A model generated the notes under the pieces. That model was not told where the DNA came from. It was given only the letters and a program-made list of their open reading frames with translations, and did not search any database. A DNA stretch of 49,814 nt from Devosia sp. (GTDB lineage Bacteria > Pseudomonadota > Alphaproteobacteria > Rhizobiales > Devosiaceae), in the NCBI RefSeq assembly GCF_030689745.1, contig NZ_JAUYGL010000109.1, positions 1 through 49,814 of the forward strand, in the 5' to 3' direction. Position 1 is the first letter of the stretch. Every line of letters starts with the position of its first letter. The translations under genes were made by a program, and so were the position numbers. Shown here in pieces: positions 16,371 through 25,163 of this stretch.

Positions 16371-17257
16371 CACGCGGTCCTTCCAAACAGGCCGGCCGGT
16401 TTGACCAGCAGGACCAAGGCCATGATGACGAAGATCACCACCGACGAAGCTTCAGGATAGAATACGCGGGTCAGGCCTTCGACGATGCCCAGACCAAAGC
16501 CGGTCAGGATGGCGCCCAGGATTGAGCCCATGCCGCCAATCACCACCACAGCGAACACCACGATGATCAGGTCGGCACCCATATTGGGATTTACCGAATA
16601 GATCGGCGCGGCCAGCACGCCAGCCAGTGCAGCCAGGCCAACGCCGAAGCCATAGGTCAGGGTAATCATGCGCGGCACATTGATACCGAAGGCGCCGACC
16701 AGAACCGGGTTTTCGGTAGCGGCACGCAGATAGGCGCCTAACCGGGTTCTTTCGATGGCAAACCAGGTGCCGAAGCAGACAATGGCAGAAGCAACCACCA
16801 CCCAGGCACGGTAATTTGGCAGGAACATGAAGCCCAGATTGGTGCCGCCGGACAGTTCGCCGGGAATGGAATAGGGTAGGCCCGAAACGCCATACTGGTT
16901 GCGGAACAGGCCTTGAATTATCAACGCCAACCCAAAGGTCAACAATAGGCCATAGAGGTGATCGAGATGATAGAGTCGGGCGATCATTACCCGCTCGATG
17001 ACCACGCCCGTCGTCCCCACAATGATCGGCACCAGCAACAGCGCCCACCAGTAATTGATGCCAGCGTAGGTCATCAGCATCCAGGCGACAAAGGCGCCCA
17101 TCATGTACTGTGCGCCGTGGCTGAAATTGATGATGTTGAGCAACCCGAAGATGACGGCGAGCCCCAGGCTCAACAGCGCGTAGAACGACCCGTTGATCAG
17201 TCCCAACAGCAACTGGCCGAACAGCGCCTGTGGCGGTATCCCCAAAAGCTCAAACAT
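16370..17257 (-). CDS. HAAT ABC transporter permease (LivH-like), 3-hydroxybutyrate cluster
   Basis: This 295-residue permease has the LivH signature (G-L-I-N-G-S-F-Y-A-L-L-S-L-G-L-A-V-I-F-G, then N-I-I-N-F-S-H-G-A) and about eight hydrophobic segments. The C-terminal G-G-M-G-S-I-L-G-A block is complete. It follows the binding-protein gene by 70 nt containing a hairpin, and is coupled to the LivM-like gene by overlap. Confidence 0.92.
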   Translation of the reverse strand: MFELLGIPPQALFGQLLLGLINGSFYALLSLGLAVIFGLLNIINFSHGAQYMMGAFVAWMLMTYAGINYWWALLLVPIIVGTTGVVIERVMIARLYHLDHLYGLLLTFGLALIIQGLFRNQYGVSGLPYSIPGELSGGTNLGFMFLPNYRAWVVVASAIVCFGTWFAIERTRLGAYLRAATENPVLVGAFGINVPRMITLTYGFGVGLAALAGVLAAPIYSVNPNMGADLIIVVFAVVVIGGMGSILGAILTGFGLGIVEGLTRVFYPEASSVVIFVIMALVLLVKPAGLFGRTA

Positions 17258-17292
17258 GGATGTTTCCGGTTTCTCTTCGTTTTGGAAAAGGA

Positions 17293-17319
17293 GGGCGCCC
17301 CGGCATGGCCGGAGCGCCC
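17293..17319 (-). terminator. Intercistronic hairpin after the binding-protein gene
   Basis: A 12-bp stem (GGGCGCCCCGGC / GCCGGAGCGCCC, one mismatch) with an ATG loop lies 8 nt beyond the binding-protein stop codon and upstream of the LivH-like gene. No T-run follows. It matches the pattern at the other binding-protein genes in this window. Confidence 0.7.
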
Positions 17320-17327
17320 GGATCAGA

Positions 17328-18524
17328 CTATTTTACCAGTTCACAACCGCCATCAGCCAGCGGACGGAAGGCGTCCTTGGCAGGAATGGAGGCAAGCAGG
17401 CTGTAATAGTCCCATGGACCCTTGGATTCGGCCGGCGACTTCACCTGGAACAGGTACATGTCGTGGATGTGGCGGCCGTCGGGACGCACCACGCCCTTGC
17501 CAAACAGCGGGTCCTCGCTCGGAGTTGTCTTCATTGATTCCATCAGGGCTTCGGTCTCCTTGCCGCCAGTGGCTTCAACCGCCTTGAGGTAATGCAGCAC
17601 ACTGGCATAGACGCCGGCGTGGACCATGGTGGGCATGCTGCCGCCATGTTCGGCCGCAAAGCGTTCCGACCAGGCGCGCGTCTCGTCATTGATGTCCCAG
17701 TAGAAGGCTTCGGTGAGCACCAGACCCTGTGCGGTCTCAAGACCGAGCGCATGTACGTCGGTGATGAAGATCAGCAGCCCGGCAAGCGCCTGGCCGGCCT
17801 GGGTAATGCCGAATTCGGCGGCCTGCTTGATGGTGTTGACGGTGTCACCACCGGCATTGGCCAGACCAATCACCTGCGCGCCAGATGCCTGGGCCTGCAG
17901 TAGATAGGACGAGAAGTCAGCGCCGGGGAAGGGATGGCGCACCGCACCGAGCACTTCACCACCAGCGGCCTCGACCACAGCAGAGGTATCTGCTTCAAGC
18001 GCCTGGCCGAAAGCGTAGTCCGCAGTGATGAAGAACCACTTCGTGAAGCCTTCCTGCACCATGGCGGTGCCGGTACCATGCGCTAGCGCCCAGGTGTCAT
18101 AGGTCCAGTGCACGGTATTGGGCGAGCACTGCGCGCCGGTTAGATCCGCCGAGCCGGCCCCAGAATTCATAAAAATCTTGTTCTTGTCGCGGGTGACGTC
18201 GGCCACAGCGAAGGCGGCCGACGAAGTCGGGACGTCGGCGATCATGTCGACGCCGTCCTGATCGTACCACTGCCGCGCAATGGTGGAGGCGATGTCGGGT
18301 TTGTTCTGATGATCAGCCGAGATGATCTCGACATTGATGCCCTTGGCAGCGGCGTCGAAATCCTCGACGGCCATGCGGGCGGCAAGCACCGAGCCTTCAC
18401 CGGACAAGTCCGCATAAACGCCGGAACGGTCATTGAGAACACCGATCTTGATGTCGGTTGCCATGGCGGTACCTGCCATCAGCAGGCTGGCCACTGAGGC
18501 CACGATAAGTGTTGGTAGTTTCAT
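17328..18524 (-). CDS. HAAT ABC transporter substrate-binding protein, 3-hydroxybutyrate cluster
   Basis: This 398-residue type-1 binding protein has a Sec signal peptide (charged start M-K-L-P, hydrophobic core, cleavage near T-A-M-A). The mature part begins D-I-K-I-G-V-L-N-D-R-S-G-V-Y. GGAGGAG precedes the ATG. It lies between the ATPase genes and the permease genes, an unusual but workable order. As its transcript begins with D-3-hydroxybutyrate dehydrogenase, a hydroxy- or keto-acid such as 3-hydroxybutyrate is a sensible ligand guess. That is inference from context only, because the family also binds amides, urea, aromatic acids and amino acids. Confidence 0.9.
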   Translation of the reverse strand: MKLPTLIVASVASLLMAGTAMATDIKIGVLNDRSGVYADLSGEGSVLAARMAVEDFDAAAKGINVEIISADHQNKPDIASTIARQWYDQDGVDMIADVPTSSAAFAVADVTRDKNKIFMNSGAGSADLTGAQCSPNTVHWTYDTWALAHGTGTAMVQEGFTKWFFITADYAFGQALEADTSAVVEAAGGEVLGAVRHPFPGADFSSYLLQAQASGAQVIGLANAGGDTVNTIKQAAEFGITQAGQALAGLLIFITDVHALGLETAQGLVLTEAFYWDINDETRAWSERFAAEHGGSMPTMVHAGVYASVLHYLKAVEATGGKETEALMESMKTTPSEDPLFGKGVVRPDGRHIHDMYLFQVKSPAESKGPWDYYSLLASIPAKDAFRPLADGGCELVK

Positions 18525-18563
18525 GGGTCGGTTCTCCTCCGAGATGTGCCTTGCGGCTTGGTG

Positions 18564-19289
18564 CTACACACCCAGATAGGCGTGCAGCTTGTCGATATTG
18601 GCGGTGAGGTCGGCATTGGGAATGGTGTCGATCACCCGCCCCTGTTCGACCACGTAGTGCCGATCCGCGACCGAAGCCGCGAATCGGAAATTCTGTTCCA
18701 CCAGGATGATGGTGAAGCCCTGTTGCTTGAGGTGGATCAGGGTGCGACCGATCTGCTGCACGATCACCGGGGCGAGGCCCTCGGTGGGTTCGTCCAGCAG
18801 GAGAAACTTGGCGCCGGTGCGCAGGATGCGGCCAATGGCCAGCATTTGCTGTTCGCCACCAGAAAGCTTGGTGCCCTGGCTGCGCAGTCGCTCGCGCAGA
18901 TTGGGGAACATGTCGAGCACAGCTTCGCGGCTCAGCCCACCAGGCTTGACCTCGGGCGGAAGCATCAGGTTTTCGTCCACCGACAGACTGGCAAATATGC
19001 CGCGCTCTTCGGGGCAAAAAGCCATGCCCTGCCGGGCGATGTCGCGGGGTTGCAGGACGATCAGTTCGCGCCCCTCAAACAGCACCGAGCCCTGCCGTTT
19101 ACCCAATATACCCATGATGGCGCGCAGCGTGGTGGTCTTGCCCGCGCCGTTGCGGCCGAGCAGGGTAACGACTTCACCGCGCTTTACATCAAAATTGATG
19201 CCGTGCAGAACGTGGCTTTCATCGTACCATCCCTGGAGATCGCGCACAGCCAGCAACTGTTCGGCGCTGGTTTTGGTGGCCTCACTCAT
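18564..19289 (-). CDS. HAAT ABC transporter ATP-binding protein (LivF-like), 3-hydroxybutyrate cluster
   Basis: This 241-residue ATPase has Walker A GRNGAGKTT, signature LSGGEQQML and Walker B FLLLDEPTEGLAP. I start it at the ATG encoding MSEATKTS, which overlaps the preceding ATPase gene by 8 nt. The frame stays open another 39 codons upstream, but that part lies inside the neighbour and does not resemble an ABC protein. It forms the nucleotide-binding pair with the LivG-like protein. Confidence 0.9.
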   Translation of the reverse strand: MSEATKTSAEQLLAVRDLQGWYDESHVLHGINFDVKRGEVVTLLGRNGAGKTTTLRAIMGILGKRQGSVLFEGRELIVLQPRDIARQGMAFCPEERGIFASLSVDENLMLPPEVKPGGLSREAVLDMFPNLRERLRSQGTKLSGGEQQMLAIGRILRTGAKFLLLDEPTEGLAPVIVQQIGRTLIHLKQQGFTIILVEQNFRFAASVADRHYVVEQGRVIDTIPNADLTANIDKLHAYLGV

Positions 19290-20073
19290 TGCCAGCTCCG
19301 ATATAGGCTTCGATGACGCGTTCGTTCTGCGACACGTCGGCATAACTGCCTTCAGCCAGCACCTGGCCGCGGGCCAGCACGGTGATCCGGTCTGACAGAT
19401 CGGCAACCACCGACAGATTGTGCTCCACCATCAGAATGGTGCGGTTGGCGGAGATCTTGCGGATCAGCGCCGAAATACGGGTCACATCCTCTTGCGCCAT
19501 GCCGGCCATGGGTTCGTCCAGCAGCAGCATTTCAGGCTCCAGTGCCAGCGTGGTGGCGATCTCCAGCGCCCGCTTGCGGCCATAGCTGAGTTCGCCTGCC
19601 GGCTCGTGCAGATAGACCGACAGACCGACCTCATCGATGCGGGCGGTGGCCTCTTCATCGAAGGCCGCCAATACGTGTTGCGGGCGCCAGAAATCAAAGC
19701 TGTCACCTCGCCGGCGCTGCAGCGCGATCCGGACGTTCTCCAGCACACTCAATTGCGGAAACACTGCTGAAATCTGGAATGAGCGGACAAGCCCGCGGCG
19801 CGCGATGTCAGCAGCCGAGAGGCGGGTGATGTCGCGGTCATTCAGCGTGATGGTACCGGCACTGGGCAGCAGAAACTTGGTCAGCAGGTTGAAAAACGTC
19901 GTCTTGCCCGCGCCATTGGGGCCGATCAGCGCGTGAATAGTGCCTCGCTCGACGTCGATATCAACCTCGTGGACGGCGACAAATCCTGAAAAGCGCTTGG
20001 TCAGACCGCGCGCTGACAGGATAATGTCGCTCTTGGGTGGTGACACGGTCGCCGGGTCAAGTGCTGCGCTCAT
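19282..20073 (-). CDS. HAAT ABC transporter ATP-binding protein (LivG-like), 3-hydroxybutyrate cluster
   Basis: This 263-residue ATPase has Walker A GPNGAGKTT, signature LSYGRKRALEIA (the usual LivG form, unlike its counterpart at 4591-5331) and Walker B MLLLDEPMAGM. A short polar N-terminal extension of about 18 residues precedes the first strand. Its start overlaps the dehydrogenase stop by 4 nt. Confidence 0.9.
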   Translation of the reverse strand: MSAALDPATVSPPKSDIILSARGLTKRFSGFVAVHEVDIDVERGTIHALIGPNGAGKTTFFNLLTKFLLPSAGTITLNDRDITRLSAADIARRGLVRSFQISAVFPQLSVLENVRIALQRRRGDSFDFWRPQHVLAAFDEEATARIDEVGLSVYLHEPAGELSYGRKRALEIATTLALEPEMLLLDEPMAGMAQEDVTRISALIRKISANRTILMVEHNLSVVADLSDRITVLARGQVLAEGSYADVSQNERVIEAYIGAGNE

Positions 20074-20849
20074 TTGGCGGTCCAGCCCCCATCGATTGAA
20101 ATGGTTGCCCCGGTGATGGAACGAGCCAAGTCACTGCAAAGATAGGCGGCCATCTCGGCGATCTCCTCGGGTTGCACGAACTGGCGCGACGGTTGCGGGG
20201 CCAGAAAGATCTCGCGCATCACCTGTTCCTGGGTCATGCCATGCGCCTTGGCCTGATCAGCGACCTGGGCAGCGACCAGCGGCGTCCAGACATAGCCGGG
20301 GCAGATCGCATTAACGGTGATGCCTCTCTCTGCGGTTTCCAGAGCGACGGTCTTGGTCAATCCCACAACGGCGTGCTTGGTGGCTACATAGGCCGATTTG
20401 AACGGAGAGGCCCGCAGGCCATGGGCAGAGGCAATATTGATGATGCGCCCCCAGCCGCGCTCGCTCATGCCAGGCAGGGCCGCGCGAATGGTGTGAAAGG
20501 CAGAGTCGAGACTGACGGCGACGATGCGGTGCCAGTCCTGTGGGGGAAAATCCTCAATCGGAGCAACTTTCTGGATGCCGGCATTGTTGACCAGAACGTC
20601 AAGCTTCCCGTAAGCGTCGACAACGTCGCCGACCAGATCGTAACCGCCGCCGCTGGCCGCCAGATCGGACTGGAAGTAACGCACCTGGGCACCGCTATGC
20701 TCCAGAGTTTGCAGCGCCGCGTGTATTTCTGCTTCCGGCTCAAAGCTGTTGATGGCCACATCGTAGCCCATCGCCGCGAACTTGCTGGCAATCGACAGGC
20801 CAATGCCACTCGTTGAGCCGGTGACCAAAGCCACGCGTTTTTTGTTCAT
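20070..20849 (-). CDS. bdhA: D-3-hydroxybutyrate dehydrogenase (SDR)
   Basis: This 259-residue SDR oxidises D-3-hydroxybutyrate to acetoacetate with NAD. It shows TGSTSGIG (10-17), NNAG (88-91), S141, Y154 and K158. It also has the substrate-pocket set known from bacterial 3-hydroxybutyrate dehydrogenases: Q93, H143 and K151 (in S-A-H-G-L-R-A-S-P-F-K-S-A-Y) and W188 (G-Y-V-W-T-P). This makes the assignment much firmer than for a generic SDR. It is the first gene after a sigma-54 promoter and is coupled to the HAAT importer genes. Its product acetoacetate can go directly to the CoA-transferase and thiolase encoded nearby. Confidence 0.92.
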   Translation of the reverse strand: MNKKRVALVTGSTSGIGLSIASKFAAMGYDVAINSFEPEAEIHAALQTLEHSGAQVRYFQSDLAASGGGYDLVGDVVDAYGKLDVLVNNAGIQKVAPIEDFPPQDWHRIVAVSLDSAFHTIRAALPGMSERGWGRIINIASAHGLRASPFKSAYVATKHAVVGLTKTVALETAERGITVNAICPGYVWTPLVAAQVADQAKAHGMTQEQVMREIFLAPQPSRQFVQPEEIAEMAAYLCSDLARSITGATISIDGGWTAK

Positions 20850-20901
20850 ACCCCACCCTGATCCGGACCTTTAATGGCCCGCTTCGTTTTGCCCTCACCC
20901 T

Positions 20902-20918
20902 TTCAAGTTTCGTGCCAA
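20902..20918 (-). promoter_or_regulatory. Sigma-54 promoter for bdhA-importer operon
   Basis: Read on the minus strand the sequence is TTGGCACGAAACTTGAA. It has a perfect -24 element (TTGGCACG, 20918-20911), 4 nt, then TTGAA at -12 (20906-20902), where the consensus is TTGCA/T. It is about 50 nt upstream of the dehydrogenase ATG. A sigma-54 activator gene ends only about 90 nt further upstream, with activator-site repeats between. Confidence 0.75.
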
Positions 20919-20956
20919 GTGCAAAATCCGGGCTTTGTTGGGTCTATTGGTCAGAG

Positions 20957-21006
20957 TGTCCGGTCAAACTGTCCGGCAATAGCGACATCGTCCGGAAGAC
21001 CGGACA
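20957..21006. promoter_or_regulatory. Upstream activator sites for the sigma-54 regulator
   Basis: TGTCCGG occurs at 20957-20963 and 20970-20976, GTCCGG at 20990-20995 and its complement CCGGACA at 21000-21006. The last two form a perfect inverted repeat GTCCGG-AAGA-CCGGAC (20990-21005). The cluster lies between the activator gene stop and the sigma-54 promoter, about 40-100 bp upstream of the -24 element, a normal place for enhancer sites. Binding by the adjacent activator is inferred. Confidence 0.65.
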
Positions 21007-21008
21007 GA

Positions 21009-22433
21009 TCATGGGGCAATATCGTGGCGCTTCAGTTTCTCGTAAAACTGGCTGCGCGATACCCCCAGCCGCAGCGCCGCAGCCGACTTCTGCCCGCCTG
21101 TTGCGGCCAACGCCTCGACAATCGCCTGTCGCTCGGTATCGGCGATAGTCTGGGCCAGCGCCTGGGCGCCGCCGCTGGTGACCTCCGGGCGGTTGGAGCC
21201 TGGTGGCATGGCACGATTGATGACCGCGGCATCAAGCACCTCGCTCGGTGCCAACGCCGCTGCGCGTTCGAGGATATTGCGTAGTTCGCGCACATTGCCC
21301 GGCCAGGAATGGGCCTGTAGCAGCCTGATCGCCTCGGGCGTAATCACCCAGCCGCGCTCGTCGGCAGCGCGCATGGTCTGTTCCAGCAACACTTCGCATA
21401 GCATGGCAATGTCTTCGCGCCGCTGGCGCAGGGGCGGCACGTGCACGGTCAGTACGGCAATGCGGTAATAGAGATCGGCGCGAAAGCTCTTTGCAGCGAC
21501 CATGGCTTCGAGGTCCTGCGACGTAGCGGCGATGATGCGGACATCGACTTTCCTGACAGTATTGGAGCCGAGGGCTTCTACCTCACCTTCCTGCAGGACA
21601 CGCAAGAATTTCGCCTGGGTGGCCAGTGGCATATCGCCAATTTCATCGAGAAACAGGGTGCCGCCATGAGCCAGCTCGAACTTGCCCTGTCGTGGCTTCT
21701 TGTCGGCACCTGTATAGGCGCCGGGCGCCACGCCAAAGAACTCTGCTTCCAGCAGGGACTCCGGCACCGCCGCGATGTTGACGGCCACAAAAGGACCATC
21801 GGCGCGATCGGACTGCTGGTGTATGGCATGGGCCAGCAACTCCTTGCCGGTGCCGGTTTCGCCCAGGATCAGTGCTGCGCCATCGCGTAAGGCAAACCGG
21901 CGCACCATGGCTTTGAGGTCCCTGACCAACGCGCTTTGCCCCACGAAGCTGGAGAGCGAGTATTTGGTCTGCCGTTCCCGTGTCAGTGCCGCCTGAGCGC
22001 GGGTGAGCTGCTTGTGCATGCTCTCGAATTTTTCCAGTATCGGCGCCAAATAATCGACATTGTCGTAGAAGACAAAGCCGATCGCCCCGTCTACCGCCCC
22101 GGCAGAGTCCTTGAGCGGAATGCGGCAGACGACAAATTGCCGGTCGTCGAAATTCATGATGTCGAGCAGAATGGGACGACCGGTCTCCACCACCCGACGC
22201 AACAGCGAGTGGGGGATGACTTCCTCGACAGGCAGACCGATCGGATCAAATGCCGGGTCCAACTTGAGCAGGTCGCGGTAGCGCGCATCCATCCAGGTAA
22301 TGCGGGTCTGCGCATCGACAATAATGGCACCTTCGAAGAAGTCGCGCAGCAGGCTGAAAGCGCCCACGGCCTCTTCAATACTGGCCAGGCCGTTATCGGC
22401 TGACCAGCGTTCAGTTGTTGGTAGGCGGGCCAT
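21009..22433 (-). CDS. Sigma-54-dependent activator, PAS-AAA-Fis type (3-hydroxybutyrate cluster)
   Basis: This 474-residue enhancer-binding protein has a PAS sensor domain (about 22-128), a short coiled linker (135-155), a sigma-54 interaction AAA+ domain (163-390) and a C-terminal Fis-type helix-turn-helix ending [18 protein letters not shown]. Walker A is GETGTGKE (191-198), the sigma-54 contact loop reads GAYTGA (238-243, GAFTGA in consensus) and Walker B is [10 protein letters not shown] (258-267). No receiver domain is present, so a small ligand or redox signal through PAS is likely. Similar activators control 3-hydroxybutyrate genes in pseudomonads. Confidence 0.9.
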   Translation of the reverse strand: MARLPTTERWSADNGLASIEEAVGAFSLLRDFFEGAIIVDAQTRITWMDARYRDLLKLDPAFDPIGLPVEEVIPHSLLRRVVETGRPILLDIMNFDDRQFVVCRIPLKDSAGAVDGAIGFVFYDNVDYLAPILEKFESMHKQLTRAQAALTRERQTKYSLSSFVGQSALVRDLKAMVRRFALRDGAALILGETGTGKELLAHAIHQQSDRADGPFVAVNIAAVPESLLEAEFFGVAPGAYTGADKKPRQGKFELAHGGTLFLDEIGDMPLATQAKFLRVLQEGEVEALGSNTVRKVDVRIIAATSQDLEAMVAAKSFRADLYYRIAVLTVHVPPLRQRREDIAMLCEVLLEQTMRAADERGWVITPEAIRLLQAHSWPGNVRELRNILERAAALAPSEVLDAAVINRAMPPGSNRPEVTSGGAQALAQTIADTERQAIVEALAATGGQKSAAALRLGVSRSQFYEKLKRHDIAP

Positions 22434-22502
22434 GATAATGTCTCGTCTGCTGGAAAGAGCCGAAGCGGACTCTATGCCTGGCCGGGCGTCGTCGCAACGC
22501 GA

Positions 22503-23687
22503 TCACGGGCGCTCGACACACAGCGCGACACCCATGCCGCCGCCGATGCACAGGGTCGCCAGACCTTTGTGGGCATCACGCCGCGCCATTTCGTGCAGCA
22601 GGGTCACCAGTACCCGCGCGCCCGAGGCGCCGATTGGGTGACCAATGGCAATGGCGCCGCCATTCACATTGACTTTTTCAGGCGCCCAGGCCATCGCTTG
22701 ATTGACCGCGCAGGCCTGGGCCGCAAAGGCCTCATTGGCCTCGATCAGGTCGAGATCGGCGACGCTCCAGCCGGCCTTTTCCAGCGCCCTGGTCGAGGCC
22801 GGGATCGGGCCCGTGCCCATCAGCGCCGGGGCGACACCCGCTGTTGCCCAGGAGGCGATGCGGGCAAGGGGTATAAGGCCACGTCTTGCGGCTTCATCGG
22901 CACTCATCAACACCAGAGCGGCGGCGCCGTCATTAAGGCCCGAGGCATTGCCGGCGGTAACACTGCCGGCCTTGTCAAAAGCCGGGCGCAACTTGGCCAG
23001 CGTCTCGGCATTGGTATCGGGGCGGATATATTCGTCCCGTTCGACCATAACATCACCCTTTCGAGTGCTGATGGTCACTGGCGCGATCTCGTCAACGAAG
23101 CGCCCAGCCTGTTGCGCAGCAGCGGCCTTTTGTTGCGAGGCGAGGGCAAAGGCATCCTGGGTGGGCCGATCGATGCCGAATTCGCGCGCCACATTCTCGG
23201 CGGTGACGCCCATGTGATAACCGCCAAAGGCGTCGACCAGCCCGTCGCTCATCATGGTGTCGACCAGCGTGATCGGGCCCATCTTGGCGGGAGCCCGCAA
23301 GTGCTGGCAGTGGGGCGCCAGCGACATCGATTCCTGGCCGCCCGCCACGATGATTTCGGCGTCGCCCATGGCGATCTGCTGCATGCCCAGCGCGACGGCG
23401 CGCAGGCCCGAGCCGCAAACCTGATTCAGACCCCAGGCCGTGGCCAACTGGCTGATGCCCGCGGCAATGGCTGCTTGCCGCGCCGGGTTCTGCCCGGCCC
23501 CGGCGCTCAATACCTGCCCCAGGATCACTTCATCCACGTCGCCAGGCGCCACCCCGGCCCGCTGCAGCGCCGCCGTGATGGCCACAGCGCCCAGTTGGTG
23601 GGCCGGCACGGTGGCCAGACTACCCATGAACGACCCAACAGCGGTGCGGGCCGCTCCAACGATTACAATGTCACGCATTGCCGTCAC
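22503..23687 (-). CDS. Acetyl-CoA C-acetyltransferase (thiolase)
   Basis: This 394-residue thiolase interconverts acetoacetyl-CoA and two acetyl-CoA. The acyl-accepting cysteine is C91 in [11 protein letters not shown], the histidine lies in [18 protein letters not shown] and the second catalytic cysteine in [10 protein letters not shown], all at normal spacing for AtoB/PhbA enzymes. Translation may start at residue 4 (M-R-D-I-V-I-V-G), as in most relatives. It overlaps the CoA-transferase B gene by 4 nt, so acetoacetate activation and thiolysis are co-produced. A degradative role fits better than PHB synthesis because no reductase or synthase is nearby. Confidence 0.92.
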   Translation of the reverse strand: MTAMRDIVIVGAARTAVGSFMGSLATVPAHQLGAVAITAALQRAGVAPGDVDEVILGQVLSAGAGQNPARQAAIAAGISQLATAWGLNQVCGSGLRAVALGMQQIAMGDAEIIVAGGQESMSLAPHCQHLRAPAKMGPITLVDTMMSDGLVDAFGGYHMGVTAENVAREFGIDRPTQDAFALASQQKAAAAQQAGRFVDEIAPVTISTRKGDVMVERDEYIRPDTNAETLAKLRPAFDKAGSVTAGNASGLNDGAAALVLMSADEAARRGLIPLARIASWATAGVAPALMGTGPIPASTRALEKAGWSVADLDLIEANEAFAAQACAVNQAMAWAPEKVNVNGGAIAIGHPIGASGARVLVTLLHEMARRDAHKGLATLCIGGGMGVALCVERP

Positions 23688-24334
23688 TCCCGGGTCAGTT
23701 GCACGCTGAAGCGCGCTTCGGTCTTGGCGGTGATTTCGTCCACGGTGACGCCATCAGCCAATTCGATCAGCGTCATGGACGGCTCCCCCGTCCGGGCAAC
23801 GGTGAACACACCCAGATCGGTAATCACCAGATCGGCAACGCGCTTCCCGGTCAGCGGCAGAGTACAGGCCTTGAGCAGCTTGGGCGTGCCCTTGGCCTCA
23901 TGCTCCATCACCACCACCACGCGCTTGACGCCGGCCACCAGATCCATGGCGCCGCCCATACCCTTGATCATCTTGCCCGGGATCATCCAATTGGCCAGAT
24001 CACCATTTTCTGCCACCTGCATGGCGCCCAGAATGGACAGATCGATATGGCCACCGCGGATCATGCCAAAGCTGTCGGCGCTGGAAAAGAAGCTGGTCAT
24101 CGGCAGCTCGGTAATGGTCTGCTTGCCAGCATTGATCAGGTCGGCGTCTTCATCGCCCTCGAACGGAAACGGGCCCATGCCGAGCATGCCGTTCTCGCTC
24201 TGCAGCCGCACATCCATGCCCTGGGGAATGTAGTTGGCGACAAGGGTGGGAATGCCTATGCCCAGATTGACGTAGAAGCCGTCCTGCAACTCTTGCGCGG
24301 CGCGGGCCGCCATTTGTTCGCGTGTCCAGGCCAT
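23684..24334 (-). CDS. 3-oxoacid CoA-transferase subunit B
   Basis: The 216-residue beta subunit of a two-subunit CoA-transferase (succinyl-CoA:acetoacetate or acetyl-CoA:acetoacetate type) has the catalytic glutamate E47 in [10 protein letters not shown], the family active-site motif, and a conserved [11 protein letters not shown]. Its ATG shares one base with the subunit A stop, so the two subunits are translationally coupled. The neighbouring thiolase and 3-hydroxybutyrate dehydrogenase favour acetoacetate as substrate; 3-oxoadipate is the main alternative for this family. Confidence 0.9.
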   Translation of the reverse strand: MAWTREQMAARAAQELQDGFYVNLGIGIPTLVANYIPQGMDVRLQSENGMLGMGPFPFEGDEDADLINAGKQTITELPMTSFFSSADSFGMIRGGHIDLSILGAMQVAENGDLANWMIPGKMIKGMGGAMDLVAGVKRVVVVMEHEAKGTPKLLKACTLPLTGKRVADLVITDLGVFTVARTGEPSMTLIELADGVTVDEITAKTEARFSVQLTRE

Positions 24335-25050
24335 CAGTATGCCTCAGCAGTATTGCGAGAGCGCACGGTGCGCTGCTCGATATGTTTGAGCGGATTGGGA
24401 ACGTGGATCAGCCGCGAAACGAAAATCCCTGGGGTGTGAATCTGATCGGGCTCGATCTCGCCGGTTGCCACCAGATGCTCGACCTCGACAACTGTCACCT
24501 TGCCAGCCGTCGCCATCATCGGATTGAAATTCCGTGCGGTCTTGCGGTACACCAGATTGCCTTCCGCATCACCCTTCCAGGCATGCACCACGGCAAGATC
24601 GGCCACCAGGCCACGCTCCATCACATAGTCAGCGCCGTCGAATGTCCGCACTTCCTTGCCTTCGGCAATCAGCGTGCCGACACCGGTCTTGGTGAAAAAG
24701 GCCGGGATACCGGCCCCACCGGCTCGAATGCGTTCGGCCAGGGTACCCTGCGGGGTGAATTCGATTTCAAGTTCGCCCGCCAGATATTGCTGGGCAAACA
24801 GTTTGTTCTCCCCGACATAGGACGAGATCATTTTCTTGATCTGTCTTGTTTCGAGCAATGTCCCAAGGCCAATGCCATCAACCCCGGCATTGTTGGAGAT
24901 CACGGTCAGGTCCATGACGCCCGACAGCTTGATCGCCGCAATCAAGGCTTCAGGAATGCCGCACAGGCCGAAGCCCCCCGCCATCACCACCATCCCGTTG
25001 CTTAACAATCCGGCCAGCGCCTGCGTCGCATCCGTATAAACTTTGTGCAC
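24334..25050 (-). CDS. 3-oxoacid CoA-transferase subunit A
   Basis: The 238-residue alpha subunit has the family motif [10 protein letters not shown] near residue 25 and [12 protein letters not shown] near 51-62. I place the start at GTG 25050, because AGGAGG lies 8 nt upstream and the product then begins M-H-K-V-Y like its relatives. The open frame continues 23 codons upstream without resemblance to the family. It is the first gene of a run A-B-thiolase-activator on the minus strand. Confidence 0.9.
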   Translation of the reverse strand: MHKVYTDATQALAGLLSNGMVVMAGGFGLCGIPEALIAAIKLSGVMDLTVISNNAGVDGIGLGTLLETRQIKKMISSYVGENKLFAQQYLAGELEIEFTPQGTLAERIRAGGAGIPAFFTKTGVGTLIAEGKEVRTFDGADYVMERGLVADLAVVHAWKGDAEGNLVYRKTARNFNPMMATAGKVTVVEVEHLVATGEIEPDQIHTPGIFVSRLIHVPNPLKHIEQRTVRSRNTAEAY

Positions 25051-25108
25051 AGCCCGTCCCTCCTCGCGTGTTTGTAAAATCGGGTTGGCCACTGCGCGCA
25101 GCGCCGCT

Positions 25109-25161
25109 CTTGGCGCCAAGCTAAGACTTGCCGACCTCGGCCGGTTAGTCGTATTTATACG
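25109..25161. promoter_or_regulatory. Two palindromes in the divergent CoA-transferase / PAS-LuxR promoter region
   Basis: CTTGGCGCCAAG (25109-25120) is a perfect 12-bp palindrome, and CGTATTTATACG (25150-25161) has 5-bp arms. Both lie in the 113-bp gap between the divergent CoA-transferase and PAS-LuxR genes. The second ends two bases before the LuxR start codon. Either could be an operator for the PAS-LuxR protein. No clear -35/-10 pair was identified. Confidence 0.5.
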
Positions 25162-25163
25162 CT

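Noticed and set aside
22569-24233. 554-codon open frame on the plus strand
   Set aside because: It runs antisense through the thiolase and CoA-transferase genes, whose reading frames show intact active-site motifs. The frame is a by-product of high third-position GC and has no recognisable domain.
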